From an uncultured Pseudomonadales bacterium (GTDB lineage: Bacteria; Pseudomonadota; Gammaproteobacteria; Pseudomonadales; Cellvibrionaceae): 64,000 nucleotides of DNA. The notes under the pieces are model-generated. The model searched no databases. It was given only the letters and a program-made list of their open reading frames with translations, and was not told where the DNA came from. A program made the position numbers and the translations under genes. Where the stretch lies: positions 86,180 through 150,179 of the forward strand of contig CANKXO010000007.1 in the NCBI GenBank assembly GCA_947487765.1, read 5' to 3'. Positions 8,249 through 16,250 of this stretch are shown piece after piece. Numbering within the stretch: position 1 is the first letter of the stretch; each line of letters opens with the position of its first letter.

Positions 8249-10291
8249 TTATTTTCCTATAGGGCTTAAATTATCGATTATATTTATCGCGCCATTTTCT
8301 TTAAGCGTAGCCAAGTTTTGAGGTGTCCTTTCAAATGTAAATGTTTCGACAACACCATATTTATTAGAGTCATTTTCTATTAAGCTTTTGGTGAGGCCAT
8401 TACCAAGGAAATCTTCATTACTACCTAGTTTTCCATGTAAACCAAGTCGGGATTCAAATAAGTTAATCTCATCATTATTCATATTTTTAATCGCCTGAAA
8501 ATCTCTCATTCCATCATCGTCCCAAATATCGATTCCCAAATCATTGGCCTCATTATAAAGCGAATTGTATTTCTCTTGATATTTAGAGGTGTATACCTTA
8601 TCAATTGTTGCAGCATCAAATTGATCTGGTAATTCCTCTTTGGCAAAGTTGCCTAAATCTTTAAAGGTTGGAGTGATAGCTCTAGTGCCTGATAAATCGG
8701 CTGCTTTTTGGTTGTCAACAATAACTAGCGCATATTCTTTCTCTGGGTCATATTTAATGCCTACTTTTTCTGATATTAGTTTGGGGTCGCTATCGGCATC
8801 CTCTAATTGGTCAAAGCTAGTTGACCAATATTTCACTCCTTTCCCGCTGTCACCTTCAAAAGGGCCGCCCATCTTTCCACTGAGAGGAGTATTAGGTGTC
8901 TTTCTATCATTAAGGTAACTGCTTTCCATAAAGCGTACTTGGAAGCGTTCATTGCCGACTTCACCAGTTTTTGCCATTTGTGTTAATTCGGTATCACTGT
9001 ATTTTGCTTGATAACCTTGTGTGGCAATTTGCTTGCGGCGTTGAGCTAAGCGATTTTGTGCATCATCTAAGCTTTTTGGGGAGTATTTCTTTGATGATTT
9101 TGGTAGTTTGTTATCTCTATCAGGCCCATCTTTTTTCTTGCTTGGCAAATCTTCCGGTATCACCGTTATCGGCGATTTTTCAGTTTTAACCGCCGGTTTA
9201 TCCAGCGCCTTGGCCAAGTCTACCATGTCGTCGATGGCTTTGGTGGTGAAGGGGCCGATGCGTTTGGTGGCGTTGGCGGCTTTAGCTACTTTTGAGCCTT
9301 TTGCTCCTGTCTGCCCTGCGCGGCGGGCAACGTTGCCGGCGCCACCGGTAGCCATGGCCAGTAATACTTCGATGCCGACTTCGGACACGATGCGTACGCC
9401 AATGGTGCGGCTCGCACGGTATTTGATCGTTTGATAGAGGCTGTCGAAGTAGTCGATGATCAGCTGTCGACTGGCAGGATCATCTTTTAAGCGGTTAAAT
9501 ACCGTGAGGCCTTCGCGAGCTTTGGCGATCAGTACTTCTGCGCTGTCGAGTGCATTGCCAACGGCGATGCCCATATTTTCTAAATCTTGTTTGATGGCGT
9601 CGATATCGCCGGTCAGTAATTTGCGTTGAAACGCAGCGGCAGCGCCGGCAACATCAATCGCCAGCTCAATCGTATCGCCAACAATGGTGACTACGAATTT
9701 AACGATATCCCATAGGCCAACGACTAAATCGACAACGGTATCAACAACTTCGGCACCGACATCGTAGGCTTCAACGGTTTCCCGCCAGAGCCCCCAGCGG
9801 TCCCAATGCAGTTGGTCAGATTTGTCTTTACCTATCCAGCGAGTGACAATATCTTTACCTAATTCTTCGGCAAGCCGATTGCGTATATCGACAACGCTGT
9901 GGCCAGTGGTGTCATGAATGGTTGGGTTGCTGTAGATAGGGTCGTAGCGATCAGCTAAACGTTGTGCAGTCTGTTCATCGACTTTAAAGACTTGAATGCG
10001 GCCAGAAAGAATAACCGTTTCTAAATCAGTTCTGAGACCATCGGTAAAAAAGTACCAAGGGGTTTCGTAGCTTTCCAGCCGATAAATATCTAAGAGTTGT
10101 TGCTCGTTGAGTTCCCAAGTGACATCGTCTAATTCGTCACTTGCTTGTAATACATCGCCACTGAAACCTTCACGTTTAAGAATAAGCCAATAAGAAGGTT
10201 TAAATTCATCAGTTGCGAAAATCCAATAGGCTGAATTAATTTCAAAGCCGATTAAACTTGGATGTCCGATGGTAAGTTGGGTCGTCCCCAT
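8249..10291 (-). CDS. Polymorphic toxin, likely T6SS effector, with unclassified C-terminal domain
   Basis: This 680-residue protein has three regions. Residues 1-170 form a tryptophan-rich N-terminal domain of unknown family. Residues 175-330 form an alanine/valine-rich helical pretoxin region with hydrophobic segments at 180-220 and glycine-rich 310-330. A charged, proline-rich linker spans 365-410. Residues 410-680 are the presumed toxin. They include VRFMES at 452-457 and YWSTSF at 488-493. These could be the Arg and Ser-Thr-Ser elements of an ADP-ribosyltransferase-like fold, but the catalytic Glu is not clear and I am not confident. The DNA for the last third is visibly more AT-rich than the DNA for residues 130-330, as expected of a swapped toxin module. 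It is divergent from vgrG and followed one base later by a small gene. Confidence 0.75.
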   Translation of the reverse strand: MGTTQLTIGHPSLIGFEINSAYWIFATDEFKPSYWLILKREGFSGDVLQASDELDDVTWELNEQQLLDIYRLESYETPWYFFTDGLRTDLETVILSGRIQVFKVDEQTAQRLADRYDPIYSNPTIHDTTGHSVVDIRNRLAEELGKDIVTRWIGKDKSDQLHWDRWGLWRETVEAYDVGAEVVDTVVDLVVGLWDIVKFVVTIVGDTIELAIDVAGAAAAFQRKLLTGDIDAIKQDLENMGIAVGNALDSAEVLIAKAREGLTVFNRLKDDPASRQLIIDYFDSLYQTIKYRASRTIGVRIVSEVGIEVLLAMATGGAGNVARRAGQTGAKGSKVAKAANATKRIGPFTTKAIDDMVDLAKALDKPAVKTEKSPITVIPEDLPSKKKDGPDRDNKLPKSSKKYSPKSLDDAQNRLAQRRKQIATQGYQAKYSDTELTQMAKTGEVGNERFQVRFMESSYLNDRKTPNTPLSGKMGGPFEGDSGKGVKYWSTSFDQLEDADSDPKLISEKVGIKYDPEKEYALVIVDNQKAADLSGTRAITPTFKDLGNFAKEELPDQFDAATIDKVYTSKYQEKYNSLYNEANDLGIDIWDDDGMRDFQAIKNMNNDEINLFESRLGLHGKLGSNEDFLGNGLTKSLIENDSNKYGVVETFTFERTPQNLATLKENGAINIIDNLSPIGK

Positions 10292-10381
10292 GATTAATGA
10301 GTATCCTTACTTAGAAACTGAGGGCGTTGTAGTGGGAGAGTGTATCGGCTGGTATTTGAATGCATTCCCTTTCCCTTTTCT

Positions 10382-10400
10382 GTCAACAAAAAATGTTGAC
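10382..10400. promoter_or_regulatory. Perfect 7-bp inverted repeat, candidate operator
   Basis: GTCAACA at 10382-10388 and TGTTGAC at 10394-10400 flank an AAAAA spacer. The symmetry and the position 91 bp upstream of the toxin start suggest a regulator binding site. No regulator is identified. Confidence 0.35.
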
Positions 10401-10436
10401 GCCTTTTTCATCATTAGCATTTCTATTGAGCAGTGT

Positions 10437-10471
10437 GATCAAAAAAGACACGTTAGTACACTTTTTTCATC
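10437..10471. promoter_or_regulatory. Imperfect 11-bp inverted repeat
   Basis: GATCAAAAAAG at 10437-10447 pairs with CTTTTTTCATC at 10461-10471 with one mismatch across a 13-base loop. Its A/T tracts could bend DNA or form a weak hairpin. Confidence 0.25.
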
Positions 10472-10720
10472 TGTTTTTCGCTCAAGCTTATTCTCAAAGT
10501 ATCACCGCACCTTGTCAACGAACAGAGAGTGAAGTCGGTCACGGTTTTGGACTGTGGTGTATAAAAAAGGGTTTTAAAATCTTAACGCGGTCTTCATAAT
10601 CAATAACTATTATTTTGATAAAACATTTCCTGCATTCCTCAAAATAATGATCATGCCTTGTGTCTACATTAGATAGCCTGTTTAGGTATGGTTAAATAGG
10701 GATACACAAAAATAACGCCA

Positions 10721-10748
10721 CAATCATTATTATTGAGAATGATGATTG
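10721..10748. promoter_or_regulatory. Near-perfect inverted repeat upstream of vgrG
   Basis: CAATCATTATT at 10721-10731 and AATGATGATTG at 10738-10748 match at 10 of 11 positions across a six-base spacer. The repeat ends 33 bases before the vgrG start. The GAGAATGATGAT core resembles part of a Fur box, but the full consensus is not met. Confidence 0.35.
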
Positions 10749-10781
10749 GGTGAAAATGGACGCTATTCACTAGGAGTCTCT

Positions 10782-12557
10782 ATGGCAGATGGACACACGC
10801 AAGCACATCGTTTAATTCGTTTAAATACATCCCTTGGGTCGCTTGCCCTTATTCCCGAAAGCTTCGAAGGTCGGCAGATGATGTCGCAAGGCTTCTCATT
10901 TAAAGTTGCAGCATTTTCTGAAATGCAGCACGAATTAGCAGCTAAGGATTTAGTCGGGACATCTGCGACGGTTGGCTTAGTTCAAACCGATAACAGCATA
11001 CGTTACCTCAATGGTTATGTGCACGATTTTAAAGCGTTGGGTAGCCGCCGTGCGGGGGAAGCGACAGACTACTCTTTAACCCTTGTTTCTTGGCTAGAAA
11101 TGTACCTCAGTAAGCGAACCGATTGTCGTATCTTTCAAGACAAAAAAGTTGACGATGTTATTCGTGAAGTATTTAAAAGTTATGGTAATGATGCCAGCTT
11201 TAAAATCGATTTAAAAAATTCACATCCGTCGCGACGTTACTGGGTTCAGTATAATGAAACTGATCTCAATTTCTTGAATCGCTTATGTAAATTAGAAGGT
11301 CTCGCTTATTACTTTACCCATGAAGACGGCGCTCACCAATTACATATTGTGGATAGCAGTGAATCACTTGAAGCGTTATCGCCTAAAAAAGTACGTTTAC
11401 AGTCACACACGCATGATCATGACCATTTGACTAAATGGCAAAGTGCAGGTCGTTTTGGTACAGGTAAGTATGAGCAGCGTGCTTATAATTATATGTCGCC
11501 TCAATCCCCAGTCAGTGTCACGACGTCTGCAAAAACTGAAGTGAATAAAACGCCAAAAGTAATGGATATGGAATCCTATATGTATGGCGATACTCATCAC
11601 AGCCATGGTGATGGTGGCGGTCAAATCAGTGCGCGCGCCAACCAGACGGTTGAGCGAACACAAGTGGCCACCGGCAGCGGAGATTGTCGTAATTTAGAAC
11701 TAGGTCGTCATTTTGAAGTAGAGCTTGCGACTGGTAGTTGGGGCTTGGGTGGTAACTTTGCTGATAAAGGCAAAACATTTACATTAACTCAGGTGAATAT
11801 CAGTGCCAATGATAGCCTTGGTAAATTTAACTGCTCAATAGAAGCAGTGCCTCAAGGCGAATTAATTTATCCTAATGCAAAAAATCCAACCATTAATGGT
11901 TTGCAGACGGCGGTTGTTACCGGGCCTTCTGGCGAAGAGATTTATACCGATAATTTGGGGCGTGTAAAAGTTCAGTTCCATTGGGATCGCTTAGGTGGCA
12001 AAGACGAAAATACCACTTGCTGGCTGCGTGTTATGCAAAGCTTTGCAGGTCCATCATTTGGTGCGCATTTCACACCGCGAATTGGGCAGGAAGTTGTCGT
12101 TGCTTTTGAAAACGGCAACCCCGATCGACCTTTTGTTATTGGTGCACTGTATCACCCTGAAAACCCTCCGCCGTATGCTGGTCATCAAGGTACGCGAGCA
12201 GGTATTCGCACACGCTCAACAAAAGGCGGGAGTCTGGCCAATTGTAACGAGCTGTACTTTGAAGATAAAAGGGGTAAAGAAGAAGTTTATTTTCAGGCAG
12301 AGAAAGATCACAACACTGTTATTAAAAATGACGAAACGCGAGATGTTGGTAATAATCAAACATTTACCATTGGTGTTGATAAAAAAGAAAATGTAGGCAA
12401 TAACGAAGAGCACATAGTTGGTAAAACACTATTAATAAAAGCGGGCGATAAAATTCGATTAGAAGTTGGCGGCAGCATTATCGAAATGACGGGTGGTAAA
12501 ATAAAAATTAGCAGCTCTCATGTTGATATTGATGGCGGAAAAATCGACTTAAATTAA
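10782..12557 (+). CDS. vgrG: T6SS spike protein VgrG (TssI)
   Basis: This 591-residue VgrG forms the trimeric spike at the tip of the Hcp tube. Residues 10-370 are the gp27-like phage baseplate-hub part. Residues 385-465 form the gp5-like OB domain (DNLGRVKVQFHWDR, PRIGQEVVVAFENGNPDRP, GALYHPENPPPY). The end is a repetitive beta-helix stalk (VGNNQTFTIG, VGNNEEHIVG, IKISSSHVDIDGG). No effector domain is fused at the C-terminus. I chose the ATG at 10782 over an upstream TTG at 10746 because a TAGGAG site lies five bases before it. The PAAR gene follows after 16 bp, starting an effector operon. Confidence 0.96.
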   Translation: MADGHTQAHRLIRLNTSLGSLALIPESFEGRQMMSQGFSFKVAAFSEMQHELAAKDLVGTSATVGLVQTDNSIRYLNGYVHDFKALGSRRAGEATDYSLTLVSWLEMYLSKRTDCRIFQDKKVDDVIREVFKSYGNDASFKIDLKNSHPSRRYWVQYNETDLNFLNRLCKLEGLAYYFTHEDGAHQLHIVDSSESLEALSPKKVRLQSHTHDHDHLTKWQSAGRFGTGKYEQRAYNYMSPQSPVSVTTSAKTEVNKTPKVMDMESYMYGDTHHSHGDGGGQISARANQTVERTQVATGSGDCRNLELGRHFEVELATGSWGLGGNFADKGKTFTLTQVNISANDSLGKFNCSIEAVPQGELIYPNAKNPTINGLQTAVVTGPSGEEIYTDNLGRVKVQFHWDRLGGKDENTTCWLRVMQSFAGPSFGAHFTPRIGQEVVVAFENGNPDRPFVIGALYHPENPPPYAGHQGTRAGIRTRSTKGGSLANCNELYFEDKRGKEEVYFQAEKDHNTVIKNDETRDVGNNQTFTIGVDKKENVGNNEEHIVGKTLLIKAGDKIRLEVGGSIIEMTGGKIKISSSHVDIDGGKIDLN

Positions 12558-12573
12558 TAAAAGGATTTAACCA

Positions 12574-13176
12574 ATGGGCTCCAAAAGCAAACAACCGGCG
12601 GCACGTTTGGGTGATATCGATACGGGTCATCCTCCATCGCCGCCTACGCCTATTATTACTGCAAGCAGTAATGTGTTTACTAATGGTCGCCCGGCCGCCC
12701 GTAAAGGCGATCAACTTGCACCACACCACCCCGGTGTTCGCATTATTACCGAAGGTTCGAGCAGCGTTCATATCAATGGTAAACCTGCTGTACGCGTTAC
12801 TGATGCTATTAATTGCGGCGGTAAAATGGCTGTGGGTTCGGGCAATGTGTTTATTGGTGACGATCCGCAGTTGGAGGAGCCGGCGCCACCCGATACCTAT
12901 ATTGCTAAATTTAAACTCTATAAAACGGATAATCGCCCATTTATTGGGTACAAGTACACAGTAAAAACGCTCGGTGGGAAAGTGCTAGCTAAAGGGACAA
13001 CGGATAAACAGGGGGCAACACCTTTAGTTGATACCGATATGCCCCAGCGCTTGAAAGTCACAAAATCCATTATGCCTGAAAGCGAACGTGTTACTGAAAA
13101 TTGGCGAGGTAACCTAAACTCCACTATCTCGAAAGCGGCAGCGATATTCACGCAGCCACCAGCGAAAGGAAAATAA
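12574..13176 (+). CDS. PAAR-domain spike-tip protein with C-terminal extension
   Basis: This 200-residue protein has a PAAR-like N-terminal domain in residues 1-105. Typical repeats are ARLGDIDTGHPPSPPTPI, VFTNGRPAARKGDQLAPH, VHINGKPAVRVTDAINCGG and VFIGD. The domain sharpens the VgrG tip and recruits effectors. Residues 112-200 form a small beta-type extension (YIAKFKLYKTDNRPFIGYKY, GKVLAKGTTDKQGATPLVD) that may dock the downstream nuclease. It is not an enzyme that I recognise. The gene lies between vgrG and the nuclease gene with 16-bp and 3-bp spacings, so the three are surely one operon. Confidence 0.92.
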   Translation: MGSKSKQPAARLGDIDTGHPPSPPTPIITASSNVFTNGRPAARKGDQLAPHHPGVRIITEGSSSVHINGKPAVRVTDAINCGGKMAVGSGNVFIGDDPQLEEPAPPDTYIAKFKLYKTDNRPFIGYKYTVKTLGGKVLAKGTTDKQGATPLVDTDMPQRLKVTKSIMPESERVTENWRGNLNSTISKAAAIFTQPPAKGK

Positions 13177-13179
13177 ACC

Positions 13180-14244
13180 ATGGCAGGTCCAGCATTACCC
13201 GCATGGCTTTTGTATCTTTTATACGGCCTCCTCTGGGGGACGACTGTCTATGAAATATACGATGCACTCAGCGATATCATGGAAGGAACCGAGGAGTTTG
13301 ATGATGAACTCAAAAAAATTAAAGAAGAGCTTGAAGACTATATCAAAGAAATCGAAGAAGAAATCGAGTTTAATATAGAAGAGCAATCGGAGGTTGCGTT
13401 TTTAGAAGCGCTGGCTGCGAATGATCCGCAAAGTCGTGATACTGAGACGGCCGCCAATCGCTGGCCGGTGCAAGCAGTAACAGAGAGACGAAATGGCGAG
13501 ACCTATACGGTAAGAGAGCCCGTTAAACCTGCCACTAGGCGCCATGGAGATTATAACGGCAAGCCAGAAATTGCTCATGCCATACAAGAAAAAATTCCCT
13601 TTCGGCGCGTGATTAGCAAAGTTTGTGGTATGGCTGCGGCTATGCCTTTACCGCAACTGCGTAAACAACGTGGCAGAAATATCCCTACATCAAAAAAACA
13701 AGTTTTGACTGATCTTTTAAGGGAAGGGTGGGATTTATTATCCGATGTAGAATTAGAAGGCTTAATTGTTGTCCGTTTACGCCAGCTGACCGCGAACCTA
13801 ATTTTCGAATTAGTTGACAGTTTATTAGAATGGACAACGCCACTTAAATGCGAAGTCTGGTTTGGCAGCCAACGTAACGGATTTGCTGACCCAAAAATCG
13901 ATAGCGGCGAAGCGCCCACGAAACTCTTGCGCTCCAACGGGGTGAACCCTTTTTACCCGCCACCCCATGGCCGTGGTAGTATTGGTGCGGATTTGGTTAT
14001 ACCCGAGCGCCGCCACGAACCCATGGAAAAAAAGAATATTTTTGCCATTGTCGAAATTAAATTCGTGAATGATAAGATTGATCTGGAGCAGTTTCAAACC
14101 TATAGACAATTACTAAATGCTGCAGCAAGAGCAAAGGATGCCGATGGTAATTTTGGTATTAACCGGCGCGATGGAAATAACACCAGCCTCGGCGGGCGTT
14201 TGTCATTATTTCGCTTTCCTGAAGATGCCGCTGCCGGTATCTAA
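13180..14244 (+). CDS. VRR-NUC (PD-(D/E)XK) nuclease, T6SS effector
   Basis: This 354-residue protein carries a C-terminal VRR-NUC-like nuclease domain. Asp271 (GSIGADLVIPE) and the Glu292-x-Lys294 pair (IVEIKFVND), with Gln304, fit the D...ExK metal-binding core of PD-(D/E)XK enzymes that cut DNA. The N-terminus has one hydrophobic segment (LPAWLLYLLYGLLWGTTVY, residues 6-24) and an acidic helical stretch at 40-70. These may help loading or membrane passage. VRR-NUC effectors delivered by VgrG/PAAR are established in other T6SSs. It sits 3 bp after the PAAR gene and just before a DUF3396-type immunity gene. Its DNA is richer in GC than flanking small genes. Confidence 0.85.
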   Translation: MAGPALPAWLLYLLYGLLWGTTVYEIYDALSDIMEGTEEFDDELKKIKEELEDYIKEIEEEIEFNIEEQSEVAFLEALAANDPQSRDTETAANRWPVQAVTERRNGETYTVREPVKPATRRHGDYNGKPEIAHAIQEKIPFRRVISKVCGMAAAMPLPQLRKQRGRNIPTSKKQVLTDLLREGWDLLSDVELEGLIVVRLRQLTANLIFELVDSLLEWTTPLKCEVWFGSQRNGFADPKIDSGEAPTKLLRSNGVNPFYPPPHGRGSIGADLVIPERRHEPMEKKNIFAIVEIKFVNDKIDLEQFQTYRQLLNAAARAKDADGNFGINRRDGNNTSLGGRLSLFRFPEDAAAGI

Positions 14245-14280
14245 AAAACTCAACATATAATAACTGCACCGAGAAAAATC

Positions 14281-15585
14281 ATGAGCACCGCCAGTCTGTT
14301 TTTACACCCCGACGATATCGCCGAGCATATTCAAGCCATGCAGCAGGCTGATCACCAATTGCTCTACCGCAATGGCAGTCACGCACTGGGCTTAAGCGCC
14401 TATATCACCTTTTATGTTTACCATACTTTCGATGAGCACTTGGGGCTTTCAAAAAAAATCATTCAACTTTACGATGATTTTCAAGCTCTCATTGGTGATA
14501 AATTCCAAAAAGTCTGGAAGCACGAAACTCAAGTATGGCTTAATCCCGGCGATAAACGCCTGCCAGATGATCTTTATGACGTCGCCATTAAAATGGATAA
14601 AAAAGAACGTAAATTTTGGATGCGCGCGACTGATAAGGACGCCCCCGATAATTCACCGCTGTGGTCATTTTCCAGTATGACCAGCGATTATTGTCAAAAT
14701 GAATTCACCACAGTCAAGCTCTGCTTTAGCCCCTATTGGTATGCTGAGAATCAGGATCAATGGCACGACTTTATCGCACATTGCTTTAACGTATTGCAGC
14801 CTGAACAATGCTATAGCGGCTACGAAATTGGCAATGGTAATTTAGGTATTATGAGCAGCTACGAGGCCGAAACGCTGGAGCGTATTTGTGCGGATTATTT
14901 TTATGGCCTCGATATTGATCATCCTGCGGCGATGGCTTTTCACGATTATGATGACGAAAATGGCTATGTAAATCGATCGGTCATTGGTGCGGGCATACGC
15001 ACACCCACTTGGAGTTTTATGCTCTCCCCCTATTGGCTCAACAAGCTCGGCAAAACCGAGGCAGAGGTACGAGCCGAGCTGGACGACCCGCGTATTACGA
15101 TTACGGCATTTCCCCACCCCAAAGAGCGCCACAACTCCGAAGGGCACAACGCTCTATGGATTCAATTGGGAGAGTTAGCATTATACCCCGTGGGCGAGGG
15201 CAAGCCGGATGTATTGGTTAAAGCCAATCGTTTAATTCAGCCAATACGCTGCGATCAACTCAAATTATCAAGCCTTGATACTTGGGAAGATGACCCCAAC
15301 CCGCGTTTTGATTATCACAGTGGTATAAATTGGATGCAGCGCTTCGACGATGATATGGATTGGCTACGTCACCGGTCTCCTTCATCACCGTTGCCTCCCG
15401 GTGTTTTTGAGGCCAAGCCTGGCCAAACAGTGCCTAAAGCAGGCTATTGGTACGCGCCGGCATTAGGTGATAAAACCGAGCCGCGATACTTTGAGGCGGG
15501 TCAGCAACTGCCGTTTGATAAAGCGAATGAAGACGGTGATGAGGTGACTTGGTATCGGCAGTTAGATGGTAACGTAGGCGATTAA
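14281..15585 (+). CDS. DUF3396/TsiV-type immunity protein for the VRR-NUC effector
   Basis: This 434-residue soluble protein resembles the DUF3396 family of T6SS immunity proteins, which neutralise nuclease effectors in the producing cell. Aromatic-rich motifs support this: TVKLCFSPYWYAENQDQW near residue 147, TWSFMLSPYWLNKLG near 242 and GYEIGNGNLGIMSSYEAETLERI near 184. The last 60 residues carry an extra small domain (KPGQTVPKAGYWYAPAL, EPRYFEAGQQLP) seen in some other immunity proteins. It has no signal peptide, consistent with a cytoplasmic DNA-cutting toxin. It starts 36 bp after the nuclease gene and shares its higher GC content, suggesting that both arrived together. Confidence 0.82.
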   Translation: MSTASLFLHPDDIAEHIQAMQQADHQLLYRNGSHALGLSAYITFYVYHTFDEHLGLSKKIIQLYDDFQALIGDKFQKVWKHETQVWLNPGDKRLPDDLYDVAIKMDKKERKFWMRATDKDAPDNSPLWSFSSMTSDYCQNEFTTVKLCFSPYWYAENQDQWHDFIAHCFNVLQPEQCYSGYEIGNGNLGIMSSYEAETLERICADYFYGLDIDHPAAMAFHDYDDENGYVNRSVIGAGIRTPTWSFMLSPYWLNKLGKTEAEVRAELDDPRITITAFPHPKERHNSEGHNALWIQLGELALYPVGEGKPDVLVKANRLIQPIRCDQLKLSSLDTWEDDPNPRFDYHSGINWMQRFDDDMDWLRHRSPSSPLPPGVFEAKPGQTVPKAGYWYAPALGDKTEPRYFEAGQQLPFDKANEDGDEVTWYRQLDGNVGD

Positions 15586-15671
15586 TAGGTAGGAAGGTCC
15601 CTAAAGTCATGGATAGAGTGCTCATTATATGTGCCTGGCTTTAGGAGAGATGAAATATTTAGGAGTGATAA

Positions 15672-16148
15672 ATGTCTGATGTCATTAAGGAAATGGTATC
15701 CCACTTTGAAGGTTTAATCCCCGGTTATAGCAAACCATCTTATGATAATTTAGGTGGTGAGTGGGATAGCTCATTAGTTGATTGGTTTTATAAAGTAATA
15801 CTAACTCATGATATCAGTTTCAGTATTGAGAAATGTCAATTTGACGTCGATGAAATCAATAATCTTTTACCAATAAAACAAGCGGGCGCTTCCGTTAGTG
15901 ATGAGGGATTATATGACGATGAAGGTGAGGTTATAGGTTTTGATAATAACGGTTCTAAAGAGGGTTATGATGCTTATCCCTATGAGAGTTTTATTAAATA
16001 TTTTAATGCGCAATTAGAGCCTTACAATTTGGCTTTAACGGATTTATGGCATTCTGAAAACCCTACCTATATTTGCATATCGACAAAAGATAAAAATAAA
16101 GTGGATGAGTTTTATCAATTTTTAAATAAAGATTACTCGGATGAATAA
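15672..16148 (+). CDS. Small acidic protein, paralogue of the C-terminus of the next gene
   Basis: This 158-residue acidic cytoplasmic protein shares motifs with the last 140 residues of the next gene. Shared blocks are FEGLIPG/FKGIIPG, WFYKVIL/WLYEVVL, YDDEGEVI/YDENDELI and HSENPTYICIST/HENPTFVCIST. The two therefore come from a duplication. No known family is recognised. The position directly after a toxin-immunity pair suggests an orphan immunity protein, but a structural accessory cannot be excluded. Low GC content contrasts with the preceding two genes. A GGAG site precedes the start. Confidence 0.6.
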   Translation: MSDVIKEMVSHFEGLIPGYSKPSYDNLGGEWDSSLVDWFYKVILTHDISFSIEKCQFDVDEINNLLPIKQAGASVSDEGLYDDEGEVIGFDNNGSKEGYDAYPYESFIKYFNAQLEPYNLALTDLWHSENPTYICISTKDKNKVDEFYQFLNKDYSDE

Positions 16149-16250
16149 TTTTGTTGCAGTCTAGCACTTGTCTGGAAAAGCCTATTAAAAATAGAAATTT
16201 CCTTTGGCTTCATCCTCAGTTTTTCTGCCCCTTATATAGAAGAATAAATT

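Larger units (their letters stand above)
10292..10781. other. 490-bp divergent control region between toxin and vgrG
   Basis: I see no credible gene here: the open frames lack ribosome-binding sites and cross the inverted repeats. The region holds three inverted repeats, listed separately, at 10382-10400, 10437-10471 and 10721-10748. The toxin promoter must face left and the vgrG promoter right. An AGGAG at 10772-10776 serves vgrG. Confidence 0.6.

Noticed and set aside
10269-10599. Two open frames (87 and 79 aa) upstream of vgrG
   Set aside because: They lack ribosome-binding sites, one overlaps the toxin start, and they run across inverted repeats. Their translations look random.
10641-10660. 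Fur-box-like sequence
   Set aside because: By eye only about two thirds of the 19-base consensus match, which is common in AT-rich DNA.
10746-10781. TTG-initiated extension of vgrG
   Set aside because: The ATG at 10782 has a good AGGAG site and gives the family N-terminus. The extra 12 residues fit no VgrG.
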